From contig NZ_DYHZ01000003.1 in assembly GCF_020723905.1 (NCBI RefSeq), positions 372,207 to 436,206 on the forward strand: a stretch of DNA of 64,000 bases, read 5' to 3'. Positions 42,908 to 51,872 of this stretch are shown here, one piece after another. This DNA is from Anaerolinea thermophila (GTDB lineage Bacteria; Chloroflexota; Anaerolineae; Anaerolineales; Anaerolineaceae). The first letter of the stretch is position 1. Each line of letters begins with the position of its first letter. The notes beneath the pieces were generated by a model. The model was not told where the DNA came from. It was given only the letters and a program-made list of their open reading frames with translations, and made no database searches. Position numbers and translations under genes: made by a program.

Positions 42908-45391
42908 TTATTCTTTGGGGTGAAATTGAGTAAACCAAAACCATAAAACATCTTCAGCAGGTTTCCCTCGAACGGACACTGACTTGTCTGCCAGTGCAAT
43001 GGGGGGGAAATACCCGTCGCTAACAATACCAGCAACCCAGTCAGATTGACTGATTACCTGAAGAAAGGCATTATAAATTTCAGCCTGTTCCTGAAAAGAC
43101 TCTTCCGCTGCAGGAACATCCAGCCCTCCCTGATAGAAGACAAACAAGGGTAAACAGGTTCCATTCGATGGAACGCACCCGTTTGCACTTCCTTTTACAG
43201 AAGGATATGCCAGTTCAATGATGATTGGGAGATCAAAACGATCGCGGATGAGCCGAATCTTGTTTTCAACAAGTTCTCGCGCCGCAGGAATAATATCTTC
43301 TGCTTTTGGTTCTTCTACACTGGTAAGCGGCTCATAAACATGGATGAACAAGAGGTCCACTTCACGTAACACTTCGTTTAATGGATCAAGATTCTGAGAA
43401 GACGAAACCTGCCAGGCTACTTTACCAGGGTAAACTGTCCTGATCTGGTGAATCAGATCAATCCAGTATGCGTTCAAATCTGCGGCACTCATTACGGGAG
43501 CACCGTTAGGTAAGGAATTGCCTGGAAGAACCGGGTCCAGGTTTTCAGGATTAAGGATAAAAATTTCTGCCTCGGCCAGGTGAGCCAGCATGGCATGGTG
43601 CAGGATAAACATTCGGTATCGGTCTAACCAGGTTTGCCACCAACCCGAAGTCCCCGGGCAATCTCCCCACCACACTGCAGGAGGTTTTTCAAATGATGCG
43701 GTAGGGCGAACAGCAATGCTGATTTGTTTGTTTTTTGCGATTTGGATCGTGCTGGAAAGATCTTCCCATGTAGCATCTACACCGGTTAACCATTGAAGGT
43801 TAGGCGGATTTGTCGTTGTAAAATGCCATGTAGGGGAGAGGACCAGCAGGTTAGCATGGATAGTGGCAATATCCTCAATTGCCCATGGAATAAATGGTTG
43901 CCAGGAGGGATGATAGTCCGCAGCAAAAGCAACACCCTGAATAAAAGATGGTGATTTTTGGGGTTGAGAGCCTGCTGGCACTGTCACCGGCTCAAGAGGA
44001 GGTAACTGGAATTTCCACTCTTTTACTATTTCGGTGATTTTAATATCCTCCGTGGGTGGGTTAAATCGTTTTGTACCGGGGTTATCGGGTCCAAAAGTAG
44101 TCAAATCATCCGCAATACCGCATTGATCGTTTTTGCAGAACCGATATGCGGTTTCACCAATAGCATCAAGAGGGCTGTAAAGAACATACATCCATTGATG
44201 ATTCCCAAGGGGCCACATTGGTAGTGGTTCAGTCCACCCATAGGGATTGAACTGAATCGAAACAGTTTCATTGGCTCCGGTTGTTTCAGGAACAGAAACA
44301 TAAAAAGAAATACTTCCTTTTCCGGGAGATTTCCACGTTTCAATTTGATCTTGAATGATCACTTCCTGCTCAGGAATAATCAATTGTCGGAGACGAAATT
44401 CCCCTTGTTGGGTTCTTTCTGCATTCCAAAAACCATCCCCAAGGGTGTATTTGTACTGTAAATCCAGACCGGCGGGAAGTTCCAGAGTAATACGATAGGT
44501 ACCATCCTGTTGATAACTTAAATAAGGTGCTCGGGAGGCTAAAATATTCATTCCACCGCGAAGATCTGCGAAGGTGTTTCCCAGAGCAGATATATTCCCC
44601 ACCATTCGGATAGGAATGCCCTTTGGGCTATCCACTGGAGGAGACACAATAAAAGTCACCTTAACTTTTGGCGCTGGCTGGACAAGTATTTCTGCAGGTG
44701 TCATGGCTTCTTCCATGACTTTAGCACCTTGCTGGAATGGTAAAAATTCTCCTTTTAGACTGACTGCCACAAGGTGATGTGTCCAGGGGGGAAGGCCATC
44801 CAGTGTGAAGGAGCCATCAGCCGCTGTCAGCATGGTGACTCCAGCGGCAGTAACCAGGACATTCGGTACAGGAGTTCTGTCAATGGCGTTTAAAACATAT
44901 CCCTGGATTCTACCGATTGGACCTTGGTAGGGAGTATCATTCCAGCCGGCAATATAATCATCCACGCTACCAGGGTCTTTTACATAAAACAACCGATATC
45001 GAATCTGCTTTCTTTGGGTGTTGTACTCAATTGCAACCCCTTTCCCTTCCCGAATGTATCGGTACTTAACCAGACTTCCTACTGGAAAAGGCAGACGAAT
45101 TGAATATTCTAGGTTGCTTTGTTTTTCAAGAGAATATCGTCGTGGATTGAGTGCAATCCCTGTAACTTCGTCCAGAACTTCAATGCTTAAAGTTTGTCCT
45201 TCTTGTAATGCTTGCGGAAGTGTTACCTTGAATACAACCTCCGCCATAAGCGTTTGGGACGTTGTGGAAGAGGTATTAGCCGAAAGAATTTGGGCTGTTG
45301 GAGTTGGTGAAGTGCATGATGAAAACACAAACAACAAGATGAGAAGAGCAATGAGCAAACTTGATTTTGTTCGAGATTGCGCTCTTCTCAT
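42908..45391 (-). CDS. Large multidomain surface lipoprotein with sugar-binding-like and TIM-barrel-like domains
   Basis: An 827-residue lipoprotein: signal helix then lipobox FSSC (Cys26) and a Ser/Thr linker. Beta-rich domains follow: an N-terminal module, a carboxypeptidase-regulatory-like domain (GYVLNAIDRTPVPNVLVTAAG and DGSFTLDGLPP), a CBM20-like module (about 245-350, with YKYTLGDGFWNAE) and another beta module. From about 480 a region (FAADYHPSWQPFIPWAIEDI, ISIAVRPTASF, VDLLFIHVYEPL) looks like a glycoside-hydrolase-type TIM barrel. No catalytic pair can be assigned with confidence. Role: probably binding or processing of an extracellular polysaccharide. It lies between nusB and pckA, with a purine-rich site before the ATG. 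Confidence 0.72.
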   Translation of the reverse strand: MRRAQSRTKSSLLIALLILLFVFSSCTSPTPTAQILSANTSSTTSQTLMAEVVFKVTLPQALQEGQTLSIEVLDEVTGIALNPRRYSLEKQSNLEYSIRLPFPVGSLVKYRYIREGKGVAIEYNTQRKQIRYRLFYVKDPGSVDDYIAGWNDTPYQGPIGRIQGYVLNAIDRTPVPNVLVTAAGVTMLTAADGSFTLDGLPPWTHHLVAVSLKGEFLPFQQGAKVMEEAMTPAEILVQPAPKVKVTFIVSPPVDSPKGIPIRMVGNISALGNTFADLRGGMNILASRAPYLSYQQDGTYRITLELPAGLDLQYKYTLGDGFWNAERTQQGEFRLRQLIIPEQEVIIQDQIETWKSPGKGSISFYVSVPETTGANETVSIQFNPYGWTEPLPMWPLGNHQWMYVLYSPLDAIGETAYRFCKNDQCGIADDLTTFGPDNPGTKRFNPPTEDIKITEIVKEWKFQLPPLEPVTVPAGSQPQKSPSFIQGVAFAADYHPSWQPFIPWAIEDIATIHANLLVLSPTWHFTTTNPPNLQWLTGVDATWEDLSSTIQIAKNKQISIAVRPTASFEKPPAVWWGDCPGTSGWWQTWLDRYRMFILHHAMLAHLAEAEIFILNPENLDPVLPGNSLPNGAPVMSAADLNAYWIDLIHQIRTVYPGKVAWQVSSSQNLDPLNEVLREVDLLFIHVYEPLTSVEEPKAEDIIPAARELVENKIRLIRDRFDLPIIIELAYPSVKGSANGCVPSNGTCLPLFVFYQGGLDVPAAEESFQEQAEIYNAFLQVISQSDWVAGIVSDGYFPPIALADKSVSVRGKPAEDVLWFWFTQFHPKE

Positions 45392-45409
45392 CTTCGTAAT
45401 CCCCTTTAA

Positions 45410-45877
45410 TTATTTTTTTGAAGTTTCTTGTGGATCTAATGAAGGCTTTGGATGGTTAAAGTCTTGTTTGATTTCTGCTTCTCTGTCCGCCAGACTTCCC
45501 AACACCCCGTTGACAAAACGCGCAGAACTATCTGACCCATATTTTTTGGCTAATTCAACTGCTTCGTTGATGGCAACCTTAACCGGCGTACATTGCCCAA
45601 CTGCAAATTCCCACAGGGCAATTCTCAAAATATTACGATCAATCACGGCTACCTGATCAAGAGGCCATTCAGGGGCATGTTTGGCGATTTGCTCATCTAA
45701 CTGCTGTGTGATTGGCAATACCCCCATGACAATTTCTCTGGCAAAATCAGCCAGTTCGTTTTGAAGTTTGGCGTCTTTTATCCGTTCATCTAAGACCTCA
45801 CCGGGTAAATGATTGGTCAGGTCAATTTCATACAGGGCTTCAAGAGCCACAGCCCGAGCGCGAGTTCTTAACTTCAT
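45410..45877 (-). CDS. nusB: Transcription antitermination factor NusB
   Basis: All-helical RNA-binding protein of 155 residues that joins NusE (S10) on boxA RNA during rRNA transcription. Family segments are RTRARAVALEALYEIDL at the start, VIDRNILRIALWEF in the middle and INEAVELAKKYGSDSSARFVNGVLG near the end. The C-terminal 20 residues are an unconserved polar tail. It lies three bases after the Asp23 gene, an order common in Gram-positive genomes, and has no strong ribosome-binding site of its own, which suggests coupling. Confidence 0.95.
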   Translation of the reverse strand: MKLRTRARAVALEALYEIDLTNHLPGEVLDERIKDAKLQNELADFAREIVMGVLPITQQLDEQIAKHAPEWPLDQVAVIDRNILRIALWEFAVGQCTPVKVAINEAVELAKKYGSDSSARFVNGVLGSLADREAEIKQDFNHPKPSLDPQETSKK

Positions 45878-45880
45878 AGG

Positions 45881-46231
45881 TTACGCTTCAACCGTGTAAT
45901 CAATATCCTCTACGTGAACATTGATTTTCCCGACTTCCATGCCAAGCATTTCTGAAATGGCTCGAGAAACCTTCTGTTGAATGGCTCTTCCCACTTCTCT
46001 CACATTGACATCTTTCGTTAAAACTACATAAATATCAGCATAGACTACTCCGTGATCTACAGAAATTTTTACCCCTTCCTGTGGATTCCTGGAGAATAAC
46101 TGGTTCACATCAGCCGGTGCTGCGCTGAGCCGGGCAACTCCCGGTACACTCAGGGTATTTAATCGGGCGATGGTTAAGAGCACTTCAGGTGCAATGGTTG
46201 TTTTTCCGGTTGTAGAAGGTGTTTGTTCCAT
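45881..46231 (-). CDS. Asp23/Gls24 family envelope stress response protein
   Basis: A 116-residue Asp23-domain protein. In Gram-positive bacteria such proteins lie along the inner face of the membrane and are linked to envelope stress. The conserved pattern LTIARLNTLSVPGVARLS, ISVDHGVVYADIYVVL and VREVGRAIQQKVSRAISEMLGMEVGKINVHV is clear. GAGGATGG lies before the ATG. It heads a short unit with nusB. Its presence is consistent with a monoderm-type envelope. Confidence 0.92.
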   Translation of the reverse strand: MEQTPSTTGKTTIAPEVLLTIARLNTLSVPGVARLSAAPADVNQLFSRNPQEGVKISVDHGVVYADIYVVLTKDVNVREVGRAIQQKVSRAISEMLGMEVGKINVHVEDIDYTVEA

Positions 46232-46304
46232 ATTCCATCCTCTTATATTATGCCTTTATTCTAACCCATAAATCCTGAACTCGTTATGGATTCGATGAAA
46301 ATAT

Positions 46305-47552
46305 TTAAGGAGTGGGCAGCGTGGTAGTTGCAAAGGGCATAATGCCGATTCGAATGGGCGCTTTTTTCTCCGACAGTGCTTCCTGCACAGCGTTTTCCAA
46401 ACTCTCATGAGGACTTACCAGCCAGGATCTGGCAATATCCTTAGGAATGTGGGAAACCAGGTAAACCCGGTAATCCTGGACAATCCGAGCCACCTGATAT
46501 CCCTTGTGAGGACCGACTCGGAACGGTTGCTGAGCGAACCTTTCAAAGACTTCCTGCGGGGATTTCACCCCTCTCATAAATTCTTCAAAGGCTTGATTAC
46601 CACTTCCTTCTCTGCACTCAGCGACCAGAATGATTGTTCCCCCTTTTCGAGTGATGGTTGTAGCATGAGTTAAGGCCTTCTGGGCTTGATAGAAATTAAT
46701 GTCCTTGGGATAGCCGCCTGCTGAAGCAATAACCAGGTCAAACAATCCTTTCTTCTGTGTCGTACACACCTTTAATACCAGAGGAATTCCAGATTTCATG
46801 ACCTTTTGAGGATTTCCTGCAAGTGCATATAAAACTTCCTTTTTTTCGTTCAAAATGGTGTTCAGCACAAAATGAACCCCCATCATCGAGCCAATTTCTT
46901 CAATGTCCTCTCGGAGCGGATTATTTTCATAAATACCTATCCACGCTTTTGAATCTGTTATCCAGGCATGATTGCGGTTAATCGTTTTTCTTCCTGCCAG
47001 TCCAATTGCGGCAGTTTTTACGCCACCAGAAAATCCGGCAAAATGGTGTGGTTCAATATCACCGGTGCAAATTTTCAGATCAGCCTGATAGAATACCCGA
47101 TTGACCCAGACAGGAGTACCTCTAGAAGTCACTCCGATAAAAACAAGATTTTCGGATTCATCGCAATCATGCGAAATACATCGAACGCGTTTGAGGATTT
47201 CATCCGGCAGTAAGGATTGGATTTCTGTTGGACTTAATGGAACATGCGTCCCTGTAGCAATCAATATGGAAACTTTGTCATCAGAGATACCATGCCGATT
47301 TAGCCAGTTCAGCAGAGGAGGCAGGATCAGATGATGAGGCACCGGGCGGGTTTTATCATTTACGCTGATAGTCACCTGTTGAACCTGATCAGGAAATTTA
47401 AAATCCAAAGGATGATTAAGCGCTTCTTCGATCACATGGAGAGGATCATCGCTTCCGGCAATCTCGGGTGGCAGGATCCATTCAACCGGAAATTCCGCAG
47501 GTATGGAACAGGATTGCATACCTGAGCCAAAAGGAACGCGAATATCAGACAT
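46305..47552 (-). CDS. larA: Nickel-dependent lactate racemase family protein (LarA-like)
   Basis: A 415-residue LarA-family (DUF2088) protein. Characterised members use a nickel-pincer nucleotide cofactor to racemise lactate or epimerise other 2-hydroxy acids. The conserved GDIEPHHFAGFSGGVKTA segment (His pair that acts on the substrate) and the preceding IATGTHVPLS and CISHDCDE are visible. The cofactor genes larB, larC and larE are not in the window. ATG 47552 with AGGA ten bases upstream is preferred to the ATG four codons earlier. The substrate may not be lactate, as the family contains several specificities. Confidence 0.85.
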   Translation of the reverse strand: MSDIRVPFGSGMQSCSIPAEFPVEWILPPEIAGSDDPLHVIEEALNHPLDFKFPDQVQQVTISVNDKTRPVPHHLILPPLLNWLNRHGISDDKVSILIATGTHVPLSPTEIQSLLPDEILKRVRCISHDCDESENLVFIGVTSRGTPVWVNRVFYQADLKICTGDIEPHHFAGFSGGVKTAAIGLAGRKTINRNHAWITDSKAWIGIYENNPLREDIEEIGSMMGVHFVLNTILNEKKEVLYALAGNPQKVMKSGIPLVLKVCTTQKKGLFDLVIASAGGYPKDINFYQAQKALTHATTITRKGGTIILVAECREGSGNQAFEEFMRGVKSPQEVFERFAQQPFRVGPHKGYQVARIVQDYRVYLVSHIPKDIARSWLVSPHESLENAVQEALSEKKAPIRIGIMPFATTTLPTP

Positions 47553-47631
47553 AAATTTATACATCCTGAAAGGTACAAGTTTACTAGCCTGATACTTTTA
47601 TACTACAGATTAGGGTTTGTAAAGAAAAAAT

Positions 47632-48312
47632 TTAATTTAATCGCGCGATTCGATTAACAATAGGTTCAGAATGCCAGAAAATTCTTTTTTGCAAGACAAT
47701 TTCGCGGCGCAAAATCTGGATAAGTTGTTTCATGAAATGAGGGATTGATTCTTTTTCCAGAAGTTGTTGCTTTTCATAGGAAGGAATCTGCAATAAAGAA
47801 GCAGTCAGGAAAAGCGTGCTTGAAAGATCTTCGCTCTCCTTCAACTCTTCCAGAAAAAGGTTAAGAGTTTCAGAATCGTGCGTGGAAAATTCAAAGACAC
47901 CCTGCAATCTGACGTACTCAAACAAGTACTCAAAGAGGACATTTTTCAGTTTCAGGGTTTCCAGGGTATGGATTTGGTGGAATGGATGATTTTCTACTTC
48001 GGCTATCAAATAGGGGGTTTGTTGAACGAAAGAACGAATGTGGAAACGCTCTTCTCCAATAGCAGTCAAATTCATTTTTCCCTCAGCAAGAGGCTGAACT
48101 TCGATAATTCGAGCCGTACAACCGACAGGATAAGGTTTGGGAAGAGGACCATAGGCTTCAACACCGGTACGAATCAGACAGACGCCAAACAATAAATCGC
48201 TTTCGAGCACATGACGGATCATCTTTTTGTAACGGTCTTCAAAAATGTGCAGATGGATGGGGGTTTTGGGAAAGAGTACCGTTTGGAGAGGGAAAACAGG
48301 CAAAGTATACAT
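47632..48312 (-). CDS. LON substrate-binding-domain protein
   Basis: A 226-residue protein consisting of a LON N-terminal domain without ATPase or protease parts. The start LPVFPLQTVLFPKTPIHLHI and the IGEERFHIRSF strand near residue 85 are typical. Such stand-alone proteins are common but their role is not settled; substrate recognition or partnership with proteases is assumed. A TAAAAT eight bases before the ATG and the absence of a Shine-Dalgarno suggest a leaderless transcript. It diverges from the SCP2 gene across a 112-base gap. Confidence 0.88.
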   Translation of the reverse strand: MYTLPVFPLQTVLFPKTPIHLHIFEDRYKKMIRHVLESDLLFGVCLIRTGVEAYGPLPKPYPVGCTARIIEVQPLAEGKMNLTAIGEERFHIRSFVQQTPYLIAEVENHPFHQIHTLETLKLKNVLFEYLFEYVRLQGVFEFSTHDSETLNLFLEELKESEDLSSTLFLTASLLQIPSYEKQQLLEKESIPHFMKQLIQILRREIVLQKRIFWHSEPIVNRIARLN

Positions 48313-48320
48313 GTACTTTA

Positions 48321-48326
48321 ATTTTA
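48321..48326 (-). promoter_or_regulatory. -10-like element of the LON-domain gene
   Basis: On the minus strand TAAAAT ends eight bases before the ATG at 48312. No clear -35 is seen 17 bases upstream, so this call is tentative. Confidence 0.35.
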
Positions 48327-48424
48327 CTTGAGGCTTCAGTCATGTACGAGTATGCATATAAGGTTCAGTCCTTTTCAGGATTGGGTCTAAAATATATTCA
48401 GTTCATTTACTAAGGAGGAGCCTT

Positions 48425-48835
48425 ATGTCTATTCCATTTCCCAGTGATCAATGGATTAAAGCCATGATGGAAGATCTCAATCAAAGCGCTTCATATGAAG
48501 AGGCTGCCAAAAATTGGGAAGGTGATTTTGTCTTTGTGATCGAACCAGGAGGAAAACTGGAAAAAACTGTCTTGCTGTATATGGACTTATGGCATGGAAA
48601 ATGTCGCAATGCTTATGAGATCCCTGAGGGAGAAACGGTTAAATCAGCATTCCGTCTCTCTGGCCCCGTTTCAGTGTGGAAGAAAGTAATGACCAAGCAA
48701 TTGGATCCCATGCAGGCAATGATGACCGGCCAGTTGAAACTAACGGGAAATATGGCTATGGTCATGAGAAATGTACGTGCCGCGAAAGAACTGGTAGAGA
48801 GTTGTACCCGTATTCCTACCGAATTTCCGTTGTGA
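48425..48835 (+). CDS. SCP2 sterol-binding-domain protein
   Basis: A 136-residue SCP2-like lipid-binding protein. The fold is indicated by the N-terminal helix, the strands FVFVIEPGGKLEKTVLLYMDLWHG and the C-terminal TGQLKLTGNMAMVMRNVRAAKEL, where the hydrophobic tunnel of SCP2 proteins is formed. AGGAGG lies six bases before the ATG. It begins a set of four genes with two alcohol dehydrogenases and an aldehyde:ferredoxin oxidoreductase, so it may present a hydrophobic alcohol or aldehyde to these enzymes; that link is inferred from position. Confidence 0.85.
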   Translation: MSIPFPSDQWIKAMMEDLNQSASYEEAAKNWEGDFVFVIEPGGKLEKTVLLYMDLWHGKCRNAYEIPEGETVKSAFRLSGPVSVWKKVMTKQLDPMQAMMTGQLKLTGNMAMVMRNVRAAKELVESCTRIPTEFPL

Positions 48836-48845
48836 GGGGGGAAAT

Positions 48846-50012
48846 ATGTGGTACTTTCAAAGTCCTCAAATCGTATATGGCGAAAGTGCCCTCTCCCATT
48901 TGTCACAAATTTCCGGGCAAAAAGCGTTTCTGGTTTCGGATCATACTCTGGAACGTTTGGGGCTTGTAGAAAAAATCCGGTCTCTTTTACAGGAAAACCA
49001 TTTCCAGGTAGAGACATATCTCGACGTTGAATCGGATCCATCGGTTGTTATCGTTGAACAGGGCGCGCAGAAAATGATTCAATTTGAGCCGGATTGGATC
49101 ATTGCTCTGGGCGGTGGCTCGGTAATGGATGCCACGAAAGCCATGTGGGTGTTATACGAACGCCCAGATATTGACCCGGTAGCAATCAGCCCGGTTGAAC
49201 CTCTCTACTTACGAAAAAAGGCTCGAATGATTGCCATTCCAACCACTGCTGGAACAGGCTCTGAAGCCACATGGGCAATTGTTCTGAGCGACAGGGATAC
49301 TCATCAGAAACTGGGGTTGGGAAATCGGGAGTGCATTCCAGATTTGGCTATACTGGATCCAGAGTTGATTGTCAATTTGCCACCTCGGATCACCGCAGAT
49401 ACAGGACTGGATGCCTTAACCCACGCAATTGAGGGATATACCAGTGCCTGGCATAATGATTTTTCTGATGGCCTATGTTTGCAGGCTATTCGTTTGATTT
49501 TTTCCTACCTGCCTCGTGCCTATCACAATGGTAAAGATTTGGAAGCGCGTGAACATATGCAAAATGCCGCAACCATCGCTGGTTTGGGTTTTGGGAATGC
49601 AATGGCGGCGTTAGCCCATGGAATGGGACATGCGCTTGGAGCACGTTTTAATATCCCACATGGGAGGGCTGTGGCTTTATTTTTACCCTATACAATGGCA
49701 TATTATGCAAATGGGGGAGTCGAATCTCGTTATCGTGAAATTGCTCAAATTTTGGGTGGCACTTTTACCACCGATCAGGAAGCGGTTCGGTGGCTGATTG
49801 ACAAAATCCGTGACCTGGAAACTGAAGTGGGGCAACCTCTTTCAATCTCGGAATTGGGAATTGAAGAAAAGACATTTGAAGATGATCTGGATAACCTTGT
49901 CTCTTTTGCCCTGAACGACTCTCAGACTTTGATGGGAATCAGGATTCCCGATACTGATGAATTAACACGGTTGTTTCGGGTTACCTATCACGGGAAGGAT
50001 GTTTCTTTCTAA
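48846..50012 (+). CDS. Iron-containing alcohol dehydrogenase
   Basis: NAD(P)-dependent group III alcohol dehydrogenase of 388 residues. The dinucleotide-binding ALGGGSVMDATKAM is near residue 85, TTAGTGSEATW follows, and iron ligands are expected in DTGLDALTHAIEGYTS and in the later AHGMGHALGARFNIPHGRA. The likely reaction is alcohol-aldehyde interconversion. GAGGGGGG stands before the ATG, ten bases after the SCP2 gene. The next gene encodes an aldehyde:ferredoxin oxidoreductase, so the aldehyde product may be passed on to it. Confidence 0.93.
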   Translation: MWYFQSPQIVYGESALSHLSQISGQKAFLVSDHTLERLGLVEKIRSLLQENHFQVETYLDVESDPSVVIVEQGAQKMIQFEPDWIIALGGGSVMDATKAMWVLYERPDIDPVAISPVEPLYLRKKARMIAIPTTAGTGSEATWAIVLSDRDTHQKLGLGNRECIPDLAILDPELIVNLPPRITADTGLDALTHAIEGYTSAWHNDFSDGLCLQAIRLIFSYLPRAYHNGKDLEAREHMQNAATIAGLGFGNAMAALAHGMGHALGARFNIPHGRAVALFLPYTMAYYANGGVESRYREIAQILGGTFTTDQEAVRWLIDKIRDLETEVGQPLSISELGIEEKTFEDDLDNLVSFALNDSQTLMGIRIPDTDELTRLFRVTYHGKDVSF

Positions 50013-50023
50013 GGGAGTTTTAT

Positions 50024-51871
50024 ATGAATAACCGTCTTCTCCTGGTGGATTTAACCACAGGTTCAATTGAACATTCAACCATTCCGGAGTCCTATCTGAG
50101 AGAATATGTTGGCGGAAGTGGCCTGGGGGTCAGAATGCTGTGGGACTGGCTTAATCCTTCGATTGCCCCTTTGGATCCGGAAAGCCCTCTGTTATTCATT
50201 ACTGGACCCCTCACCGGGGCTTCTGGCCCGGCAACCGGGAGATTTACGGTGTGTGGGCGTTCTCCCCAGACCGGCTGGTGGGGCGAAGCAAATATCGGTG
50301 GATTCGTCGGACCTGAATTACGGCATGCAGGTTTCGATGCAATTCTGATTACAGGAAAAGCGCCTTCTCCGGTTTATCTCTGGGTGAATCAGGGTAATGT
50401 GCAAGTTCGGGATGCCTCACATCTTTGGGGAAAAACGGATATCTATGAAACCCAGAACCAGATCCGCCTTGAACTGGAGGAACCACGAGCCAGAATAGCC
50501 TGCATTGGACTTGCTGCAGAAAATGGGGTGGTTTTCTCGGGAATTTTCTCGGACCACGGGCGAGCAGCAGCGCGGACGGGGTTGGGTCTGTTGATGGCAT
50601 CAAAAAATCTTAAAGCACTGGCAGTTCGGGGAACTCAGAAGTTGCCTATCGCTTTTCCGGAGCAATTTGCCGCGCAACGCATCAAGATTAATAAAGAGTT
50701 GGCAAATCACAATATGACGGCAGTGTTCCGTGCTACGGGCACTTCAGGCGCCGCGGAGTATCTTCAAATGCTTGGTGATATGCCTCAGAAATACTGGACA
50801 GAAGCGAAATTCGAGAGCGCCGATAAAATCAGCGGCGCGCAAATGGCGGAAACCATTCTGGTTGGCACGGCTGCCTGTCAGGGATGTGTTATTTCCTGCG
50901 GAAGAGTGGTATCAATTCCTGAAGGCCCATATCAGACGGAGACAAGAACAAAAGGCCCGGAGTACGAAACCATTTGTTCATTTGGTTCTCAGTTGCTGGT
51001 TGACGACCTCGCTGCAATTACCGCACTTGGAGAAAAGTGTGACCGACTGGGAATGGATTCAATCTCAGCAGGGAGTGTGATTGGATTGGCTTACCTGATG
51101 TTTGATCAGGGGATCATAAGCCAGAAAGATACGGATGGTTTATCTCTGCAGTGGGGAGACCCTCAGCCAGCGTTTATCCTTCTTGAAAAAATTGCTCATC
51201 GGGAGGGGATTGGCGCATGGATGGCTCAGGGGAGCCGCACATTTGCTGCTCGATTTGGGGCTGAACAATTAGCGGTTCAGGTGAACGGTTTGGATGTCGC
51301 CATGCATGATCCACGGGCTTTCAGCGGACAGACACTCTCTTACCTGACTTCCCCTCGCGGTGCCTGCCATAACCAGAGTGATTTCTTCACGGTAGAGTTA
51401 GGCGGCACAATGGAAGAAATCGGCATTCCAATGACCGACCGTTTTACCGACGCCGGGAAAGCCAGATTTGTTGCCCGTCATCAACACTGGCGTTCGGTTT
51501 GCAACAGTCTGGTTATGTGCTTTTTTGCTTCTGTCTCCCCACATGATGTGGTGGATTTGCTGAATTCTGCTACCGGACAGGAATGGACGCTGGAATCCCT
51601 CATGAAAGCAGGAGAAAGGATCTGGAATTTAAAACGGTTATACAATCTCGCTTTGGGATATTCTCCGGAAGGTGAGAAACTCCCTGCTTTGTTGTTAAAG
51701 GCGTTACCCGAGGGGGGACAAGCCGGTTTTATTCCCGATGTCCAGACCCTCAGACGGGAGTATTATGAAGCATGCGGCTGGAACTTAACCAGCGGAATGC
51801 CAGAAGAGCACGTACTTCGAGAACTTCATCTGGAGTTTGCAATGGAAAAGTTGCCTTTGAAGGAGGAATAA
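50024..51871 (+). CDS. Aldehyde:ferredoxin oxidoreductase, tungsten-dependent
   Basis: A 615-residue member of the AOR family, which oxidises aldehydes to carboxylic acids with ferredoxin, or the reverse, using a tungsten bis-pterin and one [4Fe-4S] cluster. The cluster ligands are Cys285, Cys288 and Cys292 in CQGCVISC and Cys499 in SLVMCFF. The N-terminal domain has YVGGSGLGVRMLWDW and GRFTVCGRSPQTGWWGEAN, which bind the pterins. It lies between two alcohol dehydrogenase genes with gaps of 11 and one bases. The aldehyde substrate cannot be specified. Confidence 0.93.
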   Translation: MNNRLLLVDLTTGSIEHSTIPESYLREYVGGSGLGVRMLWDWLNPSIAPLDPESPLLFITGPLTGASGPATGRFTVCGRSPQTGWWGEANIGGFVGPELRHAGFDAILITGKAPSPVYLWVNQGNVQVRDASHLWGKTDIYETQNQIRLELEEPRARIACIGLAAENGVVFSGIFSDHGRAAARTGLGLLMASKNLKALAVRGTQKLPIAFPEQFAAQRIKINKELANHNMTAVFRATGTSGAAEYLQMLGDMPQKYWTEAKFESADKISGAQMAETILVGTAACQGCVISCGRVVSIPEGPYQTETRTKGPEYETICSFGSQLLVDDLAAITALGEKCDRLGMDSISAGSVIGLAYLMFDQGIISQKDTDGLSLQWGDPQPAFILLEKIAHREGIGAWMAQGSRTFAARFGAEQLAVQVNGLDVAMHDPRAFSGQTLSYLTSPRGACHNQSDFFTVELGGTMEEIGIPMTDRFTDAGKARFVARHQHWRSVCNSLVMCFFASVSPHDVVDLLNSATGQEWTLESLMKAGERIWNLKRLYNLALGYSPEGEKLPALLLKALPEGGQAGFIPDVQTLRREYYEACGWNLTSGMPEEHVLRELHLEFAMEKLPLKEE

Positions 51872-51872
51872 G

